This document shows positions 33,615-46,258 of a stretch of DNA of 64,000 bases, one piece after another. The notes beneath the pieces are model-generated. The model was not told the origin of the DNA and ran no database searches. It worked only from the letters and a program-made list of their open reading frames with translations. The stretch is from Myxococcales bacterium (lineage in GTDB: Bacteria; Myxococcota; Polyangia; Nannocystales; Nannocystaceae), in NCBI GenBank assembly GCA_016793465.1, contig JAEUJW010000029.1, positions 6,999-70,998 of the forward strand. The letters run 5' to 3'. Within the stretch, counting starts at the first letter, position 1. Each line of letters begins with the position of its first letter. The position numbers were made by a program, and so were the translations under genes.

Positions 33615-34288
33615 CAGTTCGCTTGCAACGCGAGTGTACCAGAACCGTTCCCGTTCGAGTAGTTCAGGTACATCGTCAACCCCGCCGAACTCAGTGACGC
33701 CGACGCGCTACTGGCGATGGCCAACGATGCTGTGGCACCGAGAGAACTGCCCGCCGCGCTGATCGCGGATGCAGAGACGATGAAACCGAATGGAGTATTC
33801 GGGAAGGTGATCGTGCCGCGCGCAAGATAGTAAATTCCTTCAACCGCCTGCACGAGACTGATGTCGAGGTCGTCGATGGAATAGCCGTACGTACTACCTG
33901 CCGCATCCGTGTAAAAACCAGAGACGTCTTGCGCAATCCCTTCGAGTGCATCGAAATGAATCGCACAAAAGGAAGACGTGGAGGTGCAAGCAGGGTCCAC
34001 GGCATACGCGAGATAACCCCAGAAATCTCCATTGCTAGTCGAACCGCCGCTGCTGTCGGCGAGCGACAAGCTCCCGTGGTAAGCGCAGAATGGAGTATCA
34101 CCGCCCCAGACAGGCAAGACATTTGTGTCCGCCGGCGCCGTACATTCATCGTACTCACCTTTCACCTGGGGGCGATCGGCCGGCGGATCATCCATGTAGA
34201 TACAGTCGATCGGGGTCTTGACTACCTTATCGTCGTCGTTATCTGGGTCTTCGTTGTACTTCTTGACATCGGCTTGAATTGCGCCCAT
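33614..34288 (-). CDS. 3' part of a gene split by an in-frame amber codon
   Basis: A 224-residue open frame from the first available ATG at 34288. The same frame continues upstream without other stops through 26 codons rich in Cys (CVDAIDQGD, KQCEKKCNDRM) to a TAG at 34367-34369, and beyond it into the next upstream gene. So this is most likely the C-terminal part of one protein of about 440 residues. The C-terminal 60 residues are Ser/Ala/Gly-rich and beta-like. Function unknown. It may still be translated from an internal start, as it is coupled by TGATG to the HEVVH lipoprotein gene. Confidence 0.6.
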   Translation of the reverse strand: MGAIQADVKKYNEDPDNDDDKVVKTPIDCIYMDDPPADRPQVKGEYDECTAPADTNVLPVWGGDTPFCAYHGSLSLADSSGGSTSNGDFWGYLAYAVDPACTSTSSFCAIHFDALEGIAQDVSGFYTDAAGSTYGYSIDDLDISLVQAVEGIYYLARGTITFPNTPFGFIVSASAISAAGSSLGATASLAIASSASASLSSAGLTMYLNYSNGNGSGTLALQAN

Positions 34289-34366
34289 GCGATCGTTGCA
34301 CTTCTTCTCGCATTGTTTGATCGCATCCCCCTGATCTATCGCGTCGACACACGGTGGCGGATCGGC

Positions 34367-34933
34367 CTAACATTCAACAAGATCGTTGAATAGCGGGTCG
34401 AAAGCGCAGTTAATCGCAGCACACTTCACATCGGCCTTGTTGCAGATGTTTAGTTCGGTCGGAATGGCCGGTCCAGTCGTGTCTGTGTCGCCCCCGTCTT
34501 CGCCACCCTCCCCCGTCGTCTCTCCACCTTCTCCCGGAGCCCCGGTCGTTGGTTCACCGCTCTGGTTTTGGTCGTCCAAACAAAAGTCGTGTGCCAGTTG
34601 ACCATAATCGCAGAGGCACGCGGGGACGGGATAGCCAGAGTGATCGGAGTGATTATACGGCTCCGACCACGCGTTTGGATAATCCTCCTTGAACGACTCG
34701 TCTCCGTGATGGAAGTATGCCGAGCAGATCTCTTTAGGGGGCTGAGCGCAGTAGGTCTCGCCGTACCATAACACTGTGGTGTCCGCGTCTTCGCAGTGGA
34801 TCAAGAGCCCATATTCGTTCCCGAGAGTCCCGCAGCCACTGCCCCCACTGCCGCCACTTCCACCGCCGCAGGCATACGCCACACTCGCGCTCAGGACAAA
34901 ACTGTACGTATACGACTTCTTGCTGATATACAT
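34367..34933 (-). CDS. 5' part of a gene split by an in-frame amber codon
   Basis: A 188-residue exported Cys-rich protein starting at ATG 34933 with GGAGG 6 nt upstream. The signal segment ends SVAYAC, so it may be a lipoprotein; a Gly/Ser spacer and a Thr/Gly/Glu-rich linker (about 135-165) follow. The frame ends at TAG (34367-34369) in DLVEC, with ADPPPC immediately beyond in the same frame, so the stop looks like a recent nonsense change or a sequencing error. Function unknown; codon use is lower in G+C than the rest of the window. Confidence 0.6.
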   Translation of the reverse strand: MYISKKSYTYSFVLSASVAYACGGGSGGSGGSGCGTLGNEYGLLIHCEDADTTVLWYGETYCAQPPKEICSAYFHHGDESFKEDYPNAWSEPYNHSDHSGYPVPACLCDYGQLAHDFCLDDQNQSGEPTTGAPGEGGETTGEGGEDGGDTDTTGPAIPTELNICNKADVKCAAINCAFDPLFNDLVEC

Positions 34934-34971
34934 CACCAACCTCCAACGTTCTTTGGCCGCACAATCTCCCA

Positions 34972-34985
34972 GCCATATATATGGC
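34972..34985. promoter_or_regulatory. AT-rich palindrome upstream of the split gene
   Basis: GCCATATATATGGC is a perfect 14-bp palindrome about 39 bp upstream of the ATG at 34933. TATATA within it could act as a -10 region on the minus strand, or it could be an operator. Confidence 0.35.
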
Positions 34986-35114
34986 GAGATCTGCAAATGA
35001 GGCTATCCCGAAACACGGAGGTCGTCTATAGTTGACCCACGCAACAGCGTGTGATTTTTTTTCACTCACCTCGCGACCCGCGCCGTCTGGCCGGGCGAAA
35101 GGGCGCAACATCGC

Positions 35115-35669
35115 TTGCTGACGTTTTCGACTGGAACGGCTCCGCTTCTGCTCGCGCTCGCGGCCGCATCGCCAGCGACCGGCGCTGTGAATGACGCCGG
35201 TCTCAGGGCGCCGCGCGGCTACATCAACGTGGCGCCCGGGGTGCTCAACCTCCACCTCTCGACCATTCGTGCCGGCGCCTACCCCACGTATCTCTGGCGC
35301 ATCGACGGCGGCTATCACCTCCCGTTCGGTCGACGCCTTGCGGTCGAACTGGGCGGCACATTCGAACATCTCGCTCGGCCCGGTCTCCAGCGCTTTCGCC
35401 TCGCGCCGACGGCTCGCATCGGCGGCGGATCACGCCGCAGCTTCGGGTACGGCCTCGTCCGCATCGGCCTCGAGCTCGACCACATCGACCTCGGGCGCTT
35501 CGGTGCGCCGACCGCGGCAGGGTTTCAGGGCGCGTTGGGTGGCGGTGTACTCGGGATGCTTCACTCCGTCGTCTCGCTCGGCGGCGAGGTCTATGTCGAT
35601 ATGGTGTCCGCACACCGCAAGACCGTGGCACACCTCAACATCTGTCTGTTCGTCGGGCTATGGTTCTGA
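35115..35669 (+). CDS. small exported protein, possible outer-membrane beta-barrel
   Basis: A 184-residue protein with a signal peptide ending about ATGA (residue 23). The mature part alternates hydrophobic and polar residues with aromatic belts (YPTYLWRIDGGYHLPF, LVRIGLELDHIDLGRF, VSLGGEVYVDMV) and ends in a C-terminal Phe (FVGLWF), all usual for an eight-strand-type barrel. No ATG or GTG precedes the signal sequence, so TTG at 35115 is used. Family unknown. It is divergent from the split gene and shares its lower G+C. Confidence 0.6.
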   Translation: MLTFSTGTAPLLLALAAASPATGAVNDAGLRAPRGYINVAPGVLNLHLSTIRAGAYPTYLWRIDGGYHLPFGRRLAVELGGTFEHLARPGLQRFRLAPTARIGGGSRRSFGYGLVRIGLELDHIDLGRFGAPTAAGFQGALGGGVLGMLHSVVSLGGEVYVDMVSAHRKTVAHLNICLFVGLWF

Positions 35670-35731
35670 TCCTGCGGATCGACGGCCGTCAGGTGGCGCC
35701 CGAGCGGTCTTTTGGCTAAAAGGCTCGGGGC

Positions 35732-36215
35732 GTGAGCGTGCGCCGCTACGAGTACATCGGCCCCGAGGCGATCCGCGAGCGCCCGCGCGGTGAGCCCGGG
35801 TTCGTCGTACGCACGCATGGCGACCTGATCGCGTGGCTCGCCGCCAACGGCGACGCGACGAGCGAGGGCGCCACCTACGTCGTCGACCTCGCGGGGCGCC
35901 TGCGCCTGGCTCCGCGGCGCTCCGAGCACATCGACTGCGCCGGCGGGCACGCCGTGCTCGCGGCCGGGGAGGTCCGCTTCGCTCGCGGCGGCGCGATCGT
36001 AGAGCTCACCAACCTCTCGACCGGCTACTGCCCCGACCCCGAGTGCTGGCCGGCGGTCGCCGCGGCGCTCGCGTCCGCCGGCCTCGCGGCGCCCCGCGGC
36101 TTCACCCGCCGCTTCGTCTTCCGCCGCTGCCCCGGGTGCGCCCAGATCAACCTGATCAAAGACGACTTCTATGGGTGCGGCGCCTGCGACGGCGAGCTGC
36201 CGCGGGCGTGGAACC

Positions 36216-36235
<20 letters not shown>
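35732..36235 (+). CDS. zinc-ribbon protein of unknown function
   Basis: A 167-residue soluble protein. The C-terminus has CPDPECW and then CPGC...GCGAC, a likely zinc ribbon with four or more Cys ligands; the N-terminal 90 residues are mixed alpha/beta (GFVVRTHGDLIAWLAANG). Start GTG at 35732; an inverted repeat (35699-35705 with 35723-35729) lies just before it and could mask the ribosome-binding region. Its last 20 bp overlap the 3' end of the convergent 1101-residue gene. No known function recognised. Confidence 0.65.
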
Positions 36236-39520
<3,285 letters not shown>

Positions 39521-39521
<1 letters not shown>

Positions 39522-41269
39522 CAGCGCCGCCCTCCCCGCGCCGCTTCGTCCGGCAGCGCCGCGGCCATGAGCGCCACGTCGCGCCCGAGCAGGCGGTCCT
39601 CGACGAGCAGCAGGTCCTTGGCCAGGCAGTAGGCCGCCAGCGCCGGCGCCGCGCGCTGCAGCGCCAGCCAGCGCTGGAACAGCGGGTGCCCGCGGTCGAC
39701 CGCCGCCTCCGGCCGCCGCGGCCGGCGGTCGACGTACAGCCGGTCCGCCGGCGGCCGCTGCATGATCGGCGAGATGCTGCGCCCGAGCACGAACAGCGGC
39801 CCGCCCGCGCCGTCGTGCGAGCACGCGACCAGGCGCCCGTAGCCCGCGCCCACCGACTCGAGCAGCGCCGCCGCGTCGCCGATCAGCCGCGCCTCGTCGG
39901 GGCTCGGCTCGACCAGCCGCACGCGCAGGAACGCCGCGTCCGGGCTGGCGAACAGCAGCTCGGGCGGCCCGAACGGCAGGCCGATGCGGCGCAGCAGCCC
40001 GCGCAGGCTGCGACGGTGGCGCAGCTGCGCGTAGCGGTCGACGAGCCCGGCGACCGGCCCGTGCGCGGCGACCGTCGGCGCGCCGCCCCGCGGCCGCACG
40101 CCGAGCAGCACCGGCGTGCCCGCGGCGAGCAGGTGCTCGACCAGCGGGTCGACCGCGTCGCCGACGATCACCCGCTGGTCCTCGCGCGCCGCCTCCCACG
40201 CGGCGGTCAGGCTGATCGCCCGCCCGTCGACCAGCCGCAGGATCGGCCGCTCCGCGTGGCGCTCGAGCGCCGACTCCGGCTCGCGCGTGAGGAACCCGAG
40301 CAGCGCGTGGTAGCGGCCGAGCTCGGCGAGCGACCACGCCGGCCGCGCCACCAGCTGCTCGAGCGACTGGACCAGCCCGGCCTGCAGCGGCCCGTCCGCC
40401 GCCTGCACGATCAGCTGCAGCGCCTTCAAGAAGTTGCCCTCGCGCACGATCGTGTCGCGGCTCAGCGTGTGCTCGAGGTAGCGCGACTTGACCTTGAAGC
40501 CGATGTGGGCCAGCCGCGGCGCGTGCTCGCCGAGCAGCCCCGGCCCGTCGCGGCTGACCGCCAGCGCCAGCCCCTTGTTGTAGAACCCGTACTCCGGCTC
40601 GCCGTGGTACGCCAGCACCACCTCGGTGCCCTCGTGGCTGGCCGTCACCAGGCACTCGCCCGGCACCGCGAACGGCATGTTGACCGGCTCCGGCCCGCCG
40701 CCGTCGCTGCGGTCCTCGAAGCTCACCTCGACGTCGGAGTGCGCGCACCAGCGGCGCAGCGTGGCCCGGCTCTCGGCCACCACCTCGCGGTAGCGGACGC
40801 GGTCGCCGGCCAGGTACAGCGTGATCTGGGTGCCCTCGACCGGCCCGTCGATGCGCGTCTTGGTGAACGTGCGGTCGGCGTCGAAGCAGACCTCCCACGC
40901 CTCGCCGCCGCGCCCGGTGTGCAGCAGCACCGCCTTCGGCGCCGGCGCGAAGATCGAGACGAAGCCGATGCCGAACTTGCCGATCTTGGTGAGGTCGCCG
41001 TCCTTGCTCGAGGCGAACAGCTTGGTCAGCTGGTTGTCGATGATCTCCTCGTTCATGCCCTCGCCGAAGTCGTCGACGTGGATGGCGATGGTCCCCTCGC
41101 CCTCGCTGCCCGGCGTGTACTCGAGCCACACCTCGACGCTCGCCGAGCCGGCGTCGATGCTGTTTTGCACGAGCTCGCGGTAGAAGTCGAAGGCCGAGCT
41201 GAACTGCGTGACGAGGTTCTCAACCGCCTGTACGGTCAGGTCGACCTCGAGCTCGGGCGAAGCGGCCAA
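39521..41269 (-). CDS. Hsp90-like GHKL ATPase
   Basis: A 582-residue protein with an intact Bergerat-fold ATPase: ELVQNSIDAG (N-box with Mg-binding Asn), VDDFGEGM (DxGxG), GKFGIGFVS (lid) and GTQITLYL. A middle domain with YLEHTLSRDTI resembles the LPLNVSRE catalytic loop of Hsp90/HtpG. It is shorter than HtpG (about 620-630) and otherwise divergent, so it is not the housekeeping chaperone. Start TTG 41269 is preferred because a TACCAT box lies 8 nt upstream; GTG starts further up are possible. It overlaps its large partner gene by one base. Confidence 0.8.
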
Positions 41270-41277
41270 GGTCGACG

Positions 41278-41283
41278 ATGGTA
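41278..41283 (-). promoter_or_regulatory. -10-like box TACCAT before the Hsp90-like gene
   Basis: On the minus strand TACCAT is followed by 8 nt and the TTG at 41269, consistent with a leaderless start. Confidence 0.4.
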
Positions 41284-41556
41284 GGCCAGAGCCCGCGCGC
41301 CGCACCAGCGGCCCGCGCGGGCGATGCTGCCCGCGACGGCCCCCGCGGGCCCGCACGGACCCGTACGCGCCCGCTCGCCGCTGTCGTCGCGGCCCCGAGC
41401 CGGCTGGATACGCGCCGATGATCCGGCCCGGATCGTCCGCCCGAAAGCTCCGTCCGTGATCACCCCGCGGTGCTAACCCACTCCCCCTGGAGCCGTGTCG
41501 GAGCCCCCTCCGACCCCATCCCCCCGGCTCCCCCCCGTCTTCGCTGGAGGTCTCGC

Positions 41557-43128
41557 GTGTCCCTCGCATTCACCCCCCGTGGTGCGCTCGCATCGCTGAT
41601 GCTGTGCGCTTGCTTCAACCCCGACAGCCCCGGCGATCTGCCCGCGAGCGAGGCCTCGAGCGCCGGGCCCTCGGTCACCTCGAGCGTCGACCCCGACACC
41701 GACGCGCCGACCGGGACCTCGCCCGAGACGTCGCCGCCGCCGGACACCAGCACCGGCGACCCCTCGTCCGCGGGCGTGACCGGCACGCCGTCGACCGGCG
41801 ACGCCGCGAGCGAGACCGACGACACCAGCTCGATCGAAGACACCACCGGCGGCCCGACGAGCTGCGGCGGCTCCGCCACGCCCGACAACTTCTGCATCGA
41901 CCAGGACCCCGAACACCCCTACTGCGAGCCGAACAGCGGCCTCTGCGTGGCCTGCCTCGACGACCTCGATTGCCCCGTGTCGCAGGTCTGCGACCCTGAC
42001 GGCTTCGCCTGTGTCGGCTGCGTCGACGACGACGACTGCACCGACCCGGACGCCCCCGCCTGCGACCCCGAGACCCTCGCCTGCGGCTGCTACGAGCACA
42101 GCGACTGCCCGCAGACCGCCTGCGACCTCGCGAACAAGACCTGCTTCCCCGCGGCCCAGACCGCCGTGGTGTGGTCGAGCTCGGCGGTCGGCCCGCTGTG
42201 CCGCGTCGACAACCAGTGCACCGAGACGGACCCCTGCTGCAACCTCACCGCCGCGTACACGCAGGCCGTCATGAGCGATAAAGAGTACATCGTCATCCGC
42301 GTGCTGCCCGGCACGGCCGGCGTGCACGACACGCTCACCGTCGACGACCTCGCGGCCGACAAGCACGTCGCCATCCTCGGCTGGCCCGAGGCCACCCTCG
42401 AGTCGAACACCGGCGGCGCCCCGCTGATCTTCGTCGACGCCCTGGCCCACGTGTACGTCGCCCGCCTGACCCTGAAGGCGCTCGCTCCGTCGACGGCGGG
42501 CGCCGGCTTCAGCTGCGTCGCCGGCCTGTCCGCCTGGATCGACGACGTCACGGTCGAGCCGCTGACCACGGGCGTCGGCCTGTACGCCAACGCGTGCGAG
42601 CTGCAGGCCCGCCGCAGCCTGATCCGCGGGGCCAAGCGCGGCCTGTGGCTGGCCGGCGGGGCCGACGCCAAGATCTTCAACACGATCGTCGCCCACCCGA
42701 TCGAGTACGCCGTGCGCAGCGAGAAGGACGCCGACGTCGAGCTGGTGTTCTCCACCGTGGTCGAGAGCACCGGTGTGCCCGGCTCGCTGCTGCAGTGCGA
42801 GGACCTCGGGTCCACCATCGTCGCCCGCAACTCGCTGCTGTTCGCGGTGCCCGACAACGGCTCGAGCGCCTGCCCCGGCAGCCTCGCCACCAACTCGCTC
42901 GTCACCTACGACCCGCTCGTCGGCCCCGGCACCACCAGCCTCACCTCCGCCGCGGCCGAGAACCTGTTCATCGCCTTCGACGCCGGCGACCTCCACGTCA
43001 AGCCGGGCGCGCCGCTGGTCTCGTCGACCGCGATCCGCGAGGCCGGCGACCCGTGGACCGACATCGACGGCGACCCGCGGCCGCTCGCGGTCGGGGCCAT
43101 GGACTGGGCCGGCGCCGACGTGCCGTAG
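41557..43128 (+). CDS. Cys-rich lipoprotein with right-handed beta-helix region
   Basis: A 523-residue lipoprotein: signal ALASLMLCAC (Cys19 likely lipidated), a Ser/Thr/Pro/Asp linker to about residue 100, a Cys-rich region (about 105-205) with CLDDLDC and CVDDDDC motifs, then a region of short regular strands (VYVARLTLKAL, VELVFSTVVEST, STIVARNSLLF) like parallel beta-helix proteins, ending with DIDGDPRP seen in polysaccharide-binding relatives. The start is GTG 41557, fixed by GGAGG 6 nt upstream. Role at the cell surface unknown. Confidence 0.8.
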   Translation: MSLAFTPRGALASLMLCACFNPDSPGDLPASEASSAGPSVTSSVDPDTDAPTGTSPETSPPPDTSTGDPSSAGVTGTPSTGDAASETDDTSSIEDTTGGPTSCGGSATPDNFCIDQDPEHPYCEPNSGLCVACLDDLDCPVSQVCDPDGFACVGCVDDDDCTDPDAPACDPETLACGCYEHSDCPQTACDLANKTCFPAAQTAVVWSSSAVGPLCRVDNQCTETDPCCNLTAAYTQAVMSDKEYIVIRVLPGTAGVHDTLTVDDLAADKHVAILGWPEATLESNTGGAPLIFVDALAHVYVARLTLKALAPSTAGAGFSCVAGLSAWIDDVTVEPLTTGVGLYANACELQARRSLIRGAKRGLWLAGGADAKIFNTIVAHPIEYAVRSEKDADVELVFSTVVESTGVPGSLLQCEDLGSTIVARNSLLFAVPDNGSSACPGSLATNSLVTYDPLVGPGTTSLTSAAAENLFIAFDAGDLHVKPGAPLVSSTAIREAGDPWTDIDGDPRPLAVGAMDWAGADVP

Positions 43129-43138
43129 GCCGCGCCGC

Positions 43139-44119
43139 TCAGGAGGTCCCCGACGCCCGCGCGTCGATCACCTCCTGCATGTCGAGCAGCAGCTTGGCGT
43201 CGGCCAGCGACGCCAGCGTGCCGTCCTGCCCCGCCAGCCGCACCAGCGCCAGGCTGGCCGCCAGCCCCAGCGCGTCGGCCTTGCCGAGCCAGGCCACCGC
43301 CTCGCGCATGCGGTCGCGGAACTCGAGCACCGTCGCCACGATCTTCTCGACCGGCCACGCCAAGAAGCACAGGATCGCCACCTCGTCGTACTGCGCCTGC
43401 CCGACCCGCACCCCGCGGCCCGCCAGCGCCTCGCGCAGCTGCACGAACCGCTCCGCCAGCTCGAGCGGCGGCACCCGGGCCAGGTACAGCACGTTCGCCG
43501 AGGTGTGCAGGGCCGTCCCGCGCCACAGGTCGGCCCGCTCGTGCAGCGCCCGGTAGAGCGCGTCGGCGCCGGCGCCGATCTGCTCCGGCTCCTCCTCGCG
43601 CCCCGCCAGCATGGCGCACACCGGGAAGTCGTCCGGCCCGGTCAACCACCAGTGGTGCTTCTTCAGCGCCTCGTAGATCGCGCCGAACCTCGCCACGTCG
43701 GCCGCCTCGGCGCCGCGCCCGAGCACCCGCCGCAGCAGCAGCACCGCGACGTACTCGTGGACCCCGCCGTTGCGCAGCGCCGCCGCCCGGAACAGCGCCC
43801 GCACGCGCGCCACCTCGTCGAGGAAGGCGTCGGCCGCCTCGCCGTACTTCAGCAGGTGCGCCGCGATCACCAGCCGCACCTCGGCGGACACCCCCTCGGT
43901 CCAGCGGATGCGCGCCGCCAGCCCGGCGTCGACCCGGCGCAGCTGCTCGACCAGCGCGCCCGCCTCGCCCGCGGTCGGGATCAGGCACACCGCGGCCAGC
44001 CGCCGCGGCACGCTGTCCTGATACCACTTGCGATCGGCCTCGAGCGCCGCGTGCAGGTCCATGAACCGCGCCAGCGGATCCGCCGCGACGCTCGTCGTGA
44101 TCTCGTCGCGGAACGGCAC
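43139..44119 (-). CDS. DUF4003-like helical protein
   Basis: A 326-residue soluble all-helical protein. Segments such as DFPVCAMLAGREEEPEQIGAG, LHTSANVLYLA and YDEVAILCFL resemble DUF4003, a family I know mainly from Firmicutes, whose function is unknown. No catalytic motif is visible. The GTG at 44119 is chosen since a TATGCT box lies 6 nt upstream and coding bias ends there. Convergent with the beta-helix lipoprotein 10 bp away. Confidence 0.6.
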   Translation of the reverse strand: MPFRDEITTSVAADPLARFMDLHAALEADRKWYQDSVPRRLAAVCLIPTAGEAGALVEQLRRVDAGLAARIRWTEGVSAEVRLVIAAHLLKYGEAADAFLDEVARVRALFRAAALRNGGVHEYVAVLLLRRVLGRGAEAADVARFGAIYEALKKHHWWLTGPDDFPVCAMLAGREEEPEQIGAGADALYRALHERADLWRGTALHTSANVLYLARVPPLELAERFVQLREALAGRGVRVGQAQYDEVAILCFLAWPVEKIVATVLEFRDRMREAVAWLGKADALGLAASLALVRLAGQDGTLASLADAKLLLDMQEVIDARASGTS

Positions 44120-44125
44120 AGGGCG

Positions 44126-44131
44126 AGCATA
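44126..44131 (-). promoter_or_regulatory. -10-like box TATGCT before the DUF4003-like gene
   Basis: On the minus strand TATGCT is followed by 6 nt and the GTG at 44119. Confidence 0.4.
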
Positions 44132-44323
44132 CCCGAGAACACGCGGCCGCCGCGGCCCGGGCCGCGACCCGTGCACAAGCAAGAACCACCGGGCGCGACG
44201 GTCGCTGTCATCGACCCCCCACGCCCCGGCGACGCCGGCACCCCGCCCGCGCCGTGGGGGCGCGTCCGCGCCCGCGCCGCGGGCTGTCTCGCGGGCCCGG
44301 AACTGCCGCACAGCCTGTGAGCC

Positions 44324-44348
44324 GGGGCGCCGCGGCGAGCGGCGCCCC
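44324..44348 (-). terminator. GC hairpin downstream of the OmpA gene
   Basis: GGGGCGCCGC and GCGGCGCCCC form a perfect 10-bp stem with a 5-nt loop, about 100 nt past the OmpA stop. The rest of the 325-bp gap 44120-44444 holds no supported gene. Confidence 0.5.
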
Positions 44349-44444
44349 GCGGCCGTCGTCGGCCCGCCCGGCGCGCCCCCCGAGGGACGCGCCGCCGAGG
44401 CGCCGGGTCCCGCCCGGGGACCCGGGCGCGCTGGTCGCCCCGGC

Positions 44445-45950
44445 CTACTTGTTGGCCTCGCCGATCAGCTTGAACTCGATGCGGCGGTTGAGCGCCTTGC
44501 CGGCCCTGGTCTTGTTGTCGCCGATCGGCTCGTCGGGCCCGGCGCCGCGGGTGCGCATGCGGTCGTCGGCGACGCCCTTGTCGACCAGGTACTTCTTGAC
44601 CGCGGCCGCGCGGCGGCCCGACAGGTCGATGTTGTAGTCGCGCGCGCCGTCGCTGTCGGTGTGGCCGCTGATCTCGAGGTTCACGTCGGGGAACTCCTTC
44701 AGCACCTTGACCGCCGCGTCGAGCGTCTTGCGCGAGGCCGGCTTGATGGTGTCCTTGTCGACGTCGAAGTAGATGCCCTTGATGACCCCGGAGAACTTCG
44801 CCACCGCCTTCGGCACCTCGTCGGGGCAGCCGTCGGCGTCCTGATAGCCGTTCTTCGTCTCGGGCTGCTCGATGCACTTGTCGTCGGGGTCGAGGATCCC
44901 GTCCTTGTCCTTGTCCTTCGGCGGGCAGCCGTCGGGCGCCACGCCCGGGTCCTTCGGGCACTTGTCGATCGCGTCGCCGAAGCCGTCGCCGTCGCTGTCC
45001 GGGCAGCCGTCGGGCTTGATGCCCGGCACGTCGACGCACACGTCGTCGGCGTCGAACACCCCGTCGCCGTCGCTGTCCTTCGGGCCAGCCGCCGGGCAGC
45101 CGTCCGGCGCCACCCCCGGGACCTCGCGGCACCTGTCGAGCCGGTCGAGGATGCCGTCGCCGTCGCTGTCGACGTCGAGCTTCGGCGTGGGCTTCTTGCG
45201 GTTGAGCAGCAGCGACAGGCCGAGCAGCACCTCGACGTGGTGCGTGCGCCCGTTGTCGACCAGGTGCCGGGCGCTGACGTTGTCGCGGACATCGACGCGC
45301 AGCGCCAGCAGGCGGGTCAGGTAGAACTTGACGCCGCCGCCGAAGTGCAGCGCCGCGTCGACGTCGCGCCCGAGCGCGTCGCTGCGCGCCGCGACCAGGC
45401 CCGGCCCGATCAGCACGAACGGCGCCACGCGGTACGGCAGCTGCAGCACCGCGTAGCCGCGAAAGCCCCCGAGCAGCGCGCTCGACGCCCCGTCCCGGAC
45501 CTTGGTCGGCATCAGCGCGCCCTCGATCTCGAGCCCGAGGAACGACAGCGGGTAGTAGCCGAGGCGCAGGCCGATGTCGGCCGCCACGGACTTGTACGAC
45601 TGCCACGGCCTGGCGACGTCGTAGAGCTCGTGCTCGGCGTTCGGCAGCAGCACGCCGCCGAACACGCCGAGCTCGAGCTGGTGCCGCGTCGGTCGGTGGC
45701 GCTTGATCCACGGGGTGTCGGTGTCGACGAGCGTGCGGGTGTTGTTCGCCCGCGGGCCGGTGTCGGTCCTCTGCCCCACCGACGAGTCGGCCTCCATCAC
45801 GCCGCCGCCGCCGGCGGACGGGTCCGCCGCCTTCGCCTCGGCCGGATCTTCCTCGGTGGCCGGGGCCGGCGTCGGCCCTTGCGCGCGGGCTGAGCCCGCG
45901 GTGACGAGACAGAGGAGGGCCGCGACGCACGGAGTGGCGAACTGTTTCAT
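44445..45950 (-). CDS. OmpA-family protein with thrombospondin-3 repeats
   Basis: A 501-residue outer-membrane protein: signal peptide ending SARA (about 26), a disordered linker, an N-terminal beta-barrel-like region (about 85-245), calcium-binding TSP3 repeats (DSDGDGILDRLDRC, DSDGDGVFDADDVC, DSDGDGFGDAIDKC), and a C-terminal OmpA domain with ISGHTDSDGARDYN...LSGRRAAAV that binds peptidoglycan. It anchors the outer membrane to the wall. Start ATG 45950 gives a normal signal peptide; ATG 45965 would add five residues. Confidence 0.9.
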   Translation of the reverse strand: MKQFATPCVAALLCLVTAGSARAQGPTPAPATEEDPAEAKAADPSAGGGGVMEADSSVGQRTDTGPRANNTRTLVDTDTPWIKRHRPTRHQLELGVFGGVLLPNAEHELYDVARPWQSYKSVAADIGLRLGYYPLSFLGLEIEGALMPTKVRDGASSALLGGFRGYAVLQLPYRVAPFVLIGPGLVAARSDALGRDVDAALHFGGGVKFYLTRLLALRVDVRDNVSARHLVDNGRTHHVEVLLGLSLLLNRKKPTPKLDVDSDGDGILDRLDRCREVPGVAPDGCPAAGPKDSDGDGVFDADDVCVDVPGIKPDGCPDSDGDGFGDAIDKCPKDPGVAPDGCPPKDKDKDGILDPDDKCIEQPETKNGYQDADGCPDEVPKAVAKFSGVIKGIYFDVDKDTIKPASRKTLDAAVKVLKEFPDVNLEISGHTDSDGARDYNIDLSGRRAAAVKKYLVDKGVADDRMRTRGAGPDEPIGDNKTRAGKALNRRIEFKLIGEANK

Positions 45951-46258
45951 GATCGCCGCAAGCATGAAGCAAGGTCCGCGAAACGCGGCCGCCGCCGCCG
46001 CGAGCCGTGGGTGCATCGTTTGCATGGCCGTCCGCACGGCTTGCAAGCCCGGGCGGACGTCGGCGTTCACGACCCCGACCGCCGGCGTGCTCGTCCACCG
46101 CGCGTCCGGCGAGCTGCTGCGCACGGTCACGCTCGACGCCCTGGCGGCCCGGCCCGGCGAGCACGTCGAGCGCGTGACCGGCACCGCCGACGGGCTCCAC
46201 GTGCCGCTCCGCGGCGACGCGGCCCGCGTGGTGTTCAGCCCGCCGCGCCGACGCCCGC
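45951..46258. other. 308-bp intergenic stretch
   Basis: Lies between two minus-strand genes. A plus-strand frame from 46024 has GC-rich third positions over about 65 codons (LVHRASGELLRTVTL) but then runs on antisense into the S10-like gene, so it may be a gene remnant. No complete gene is supported. Confidence 0.4.

Noticed and set aside
34367..34369. TAG read as pyrrolysine or a recoded amber
   Set aside because: No downstream stem or Pyl machinery is visible and the gene is otherwise unremarkable; nonsense mutation or sequence error is simpler.
35038..35062. Short hairpin followed by eight T, resembling a Rho-independent terminator
   Set aside because: No plus-strand gene ends upstream of it; it lies in a divergent promoter region and the stem is only 5 bp.
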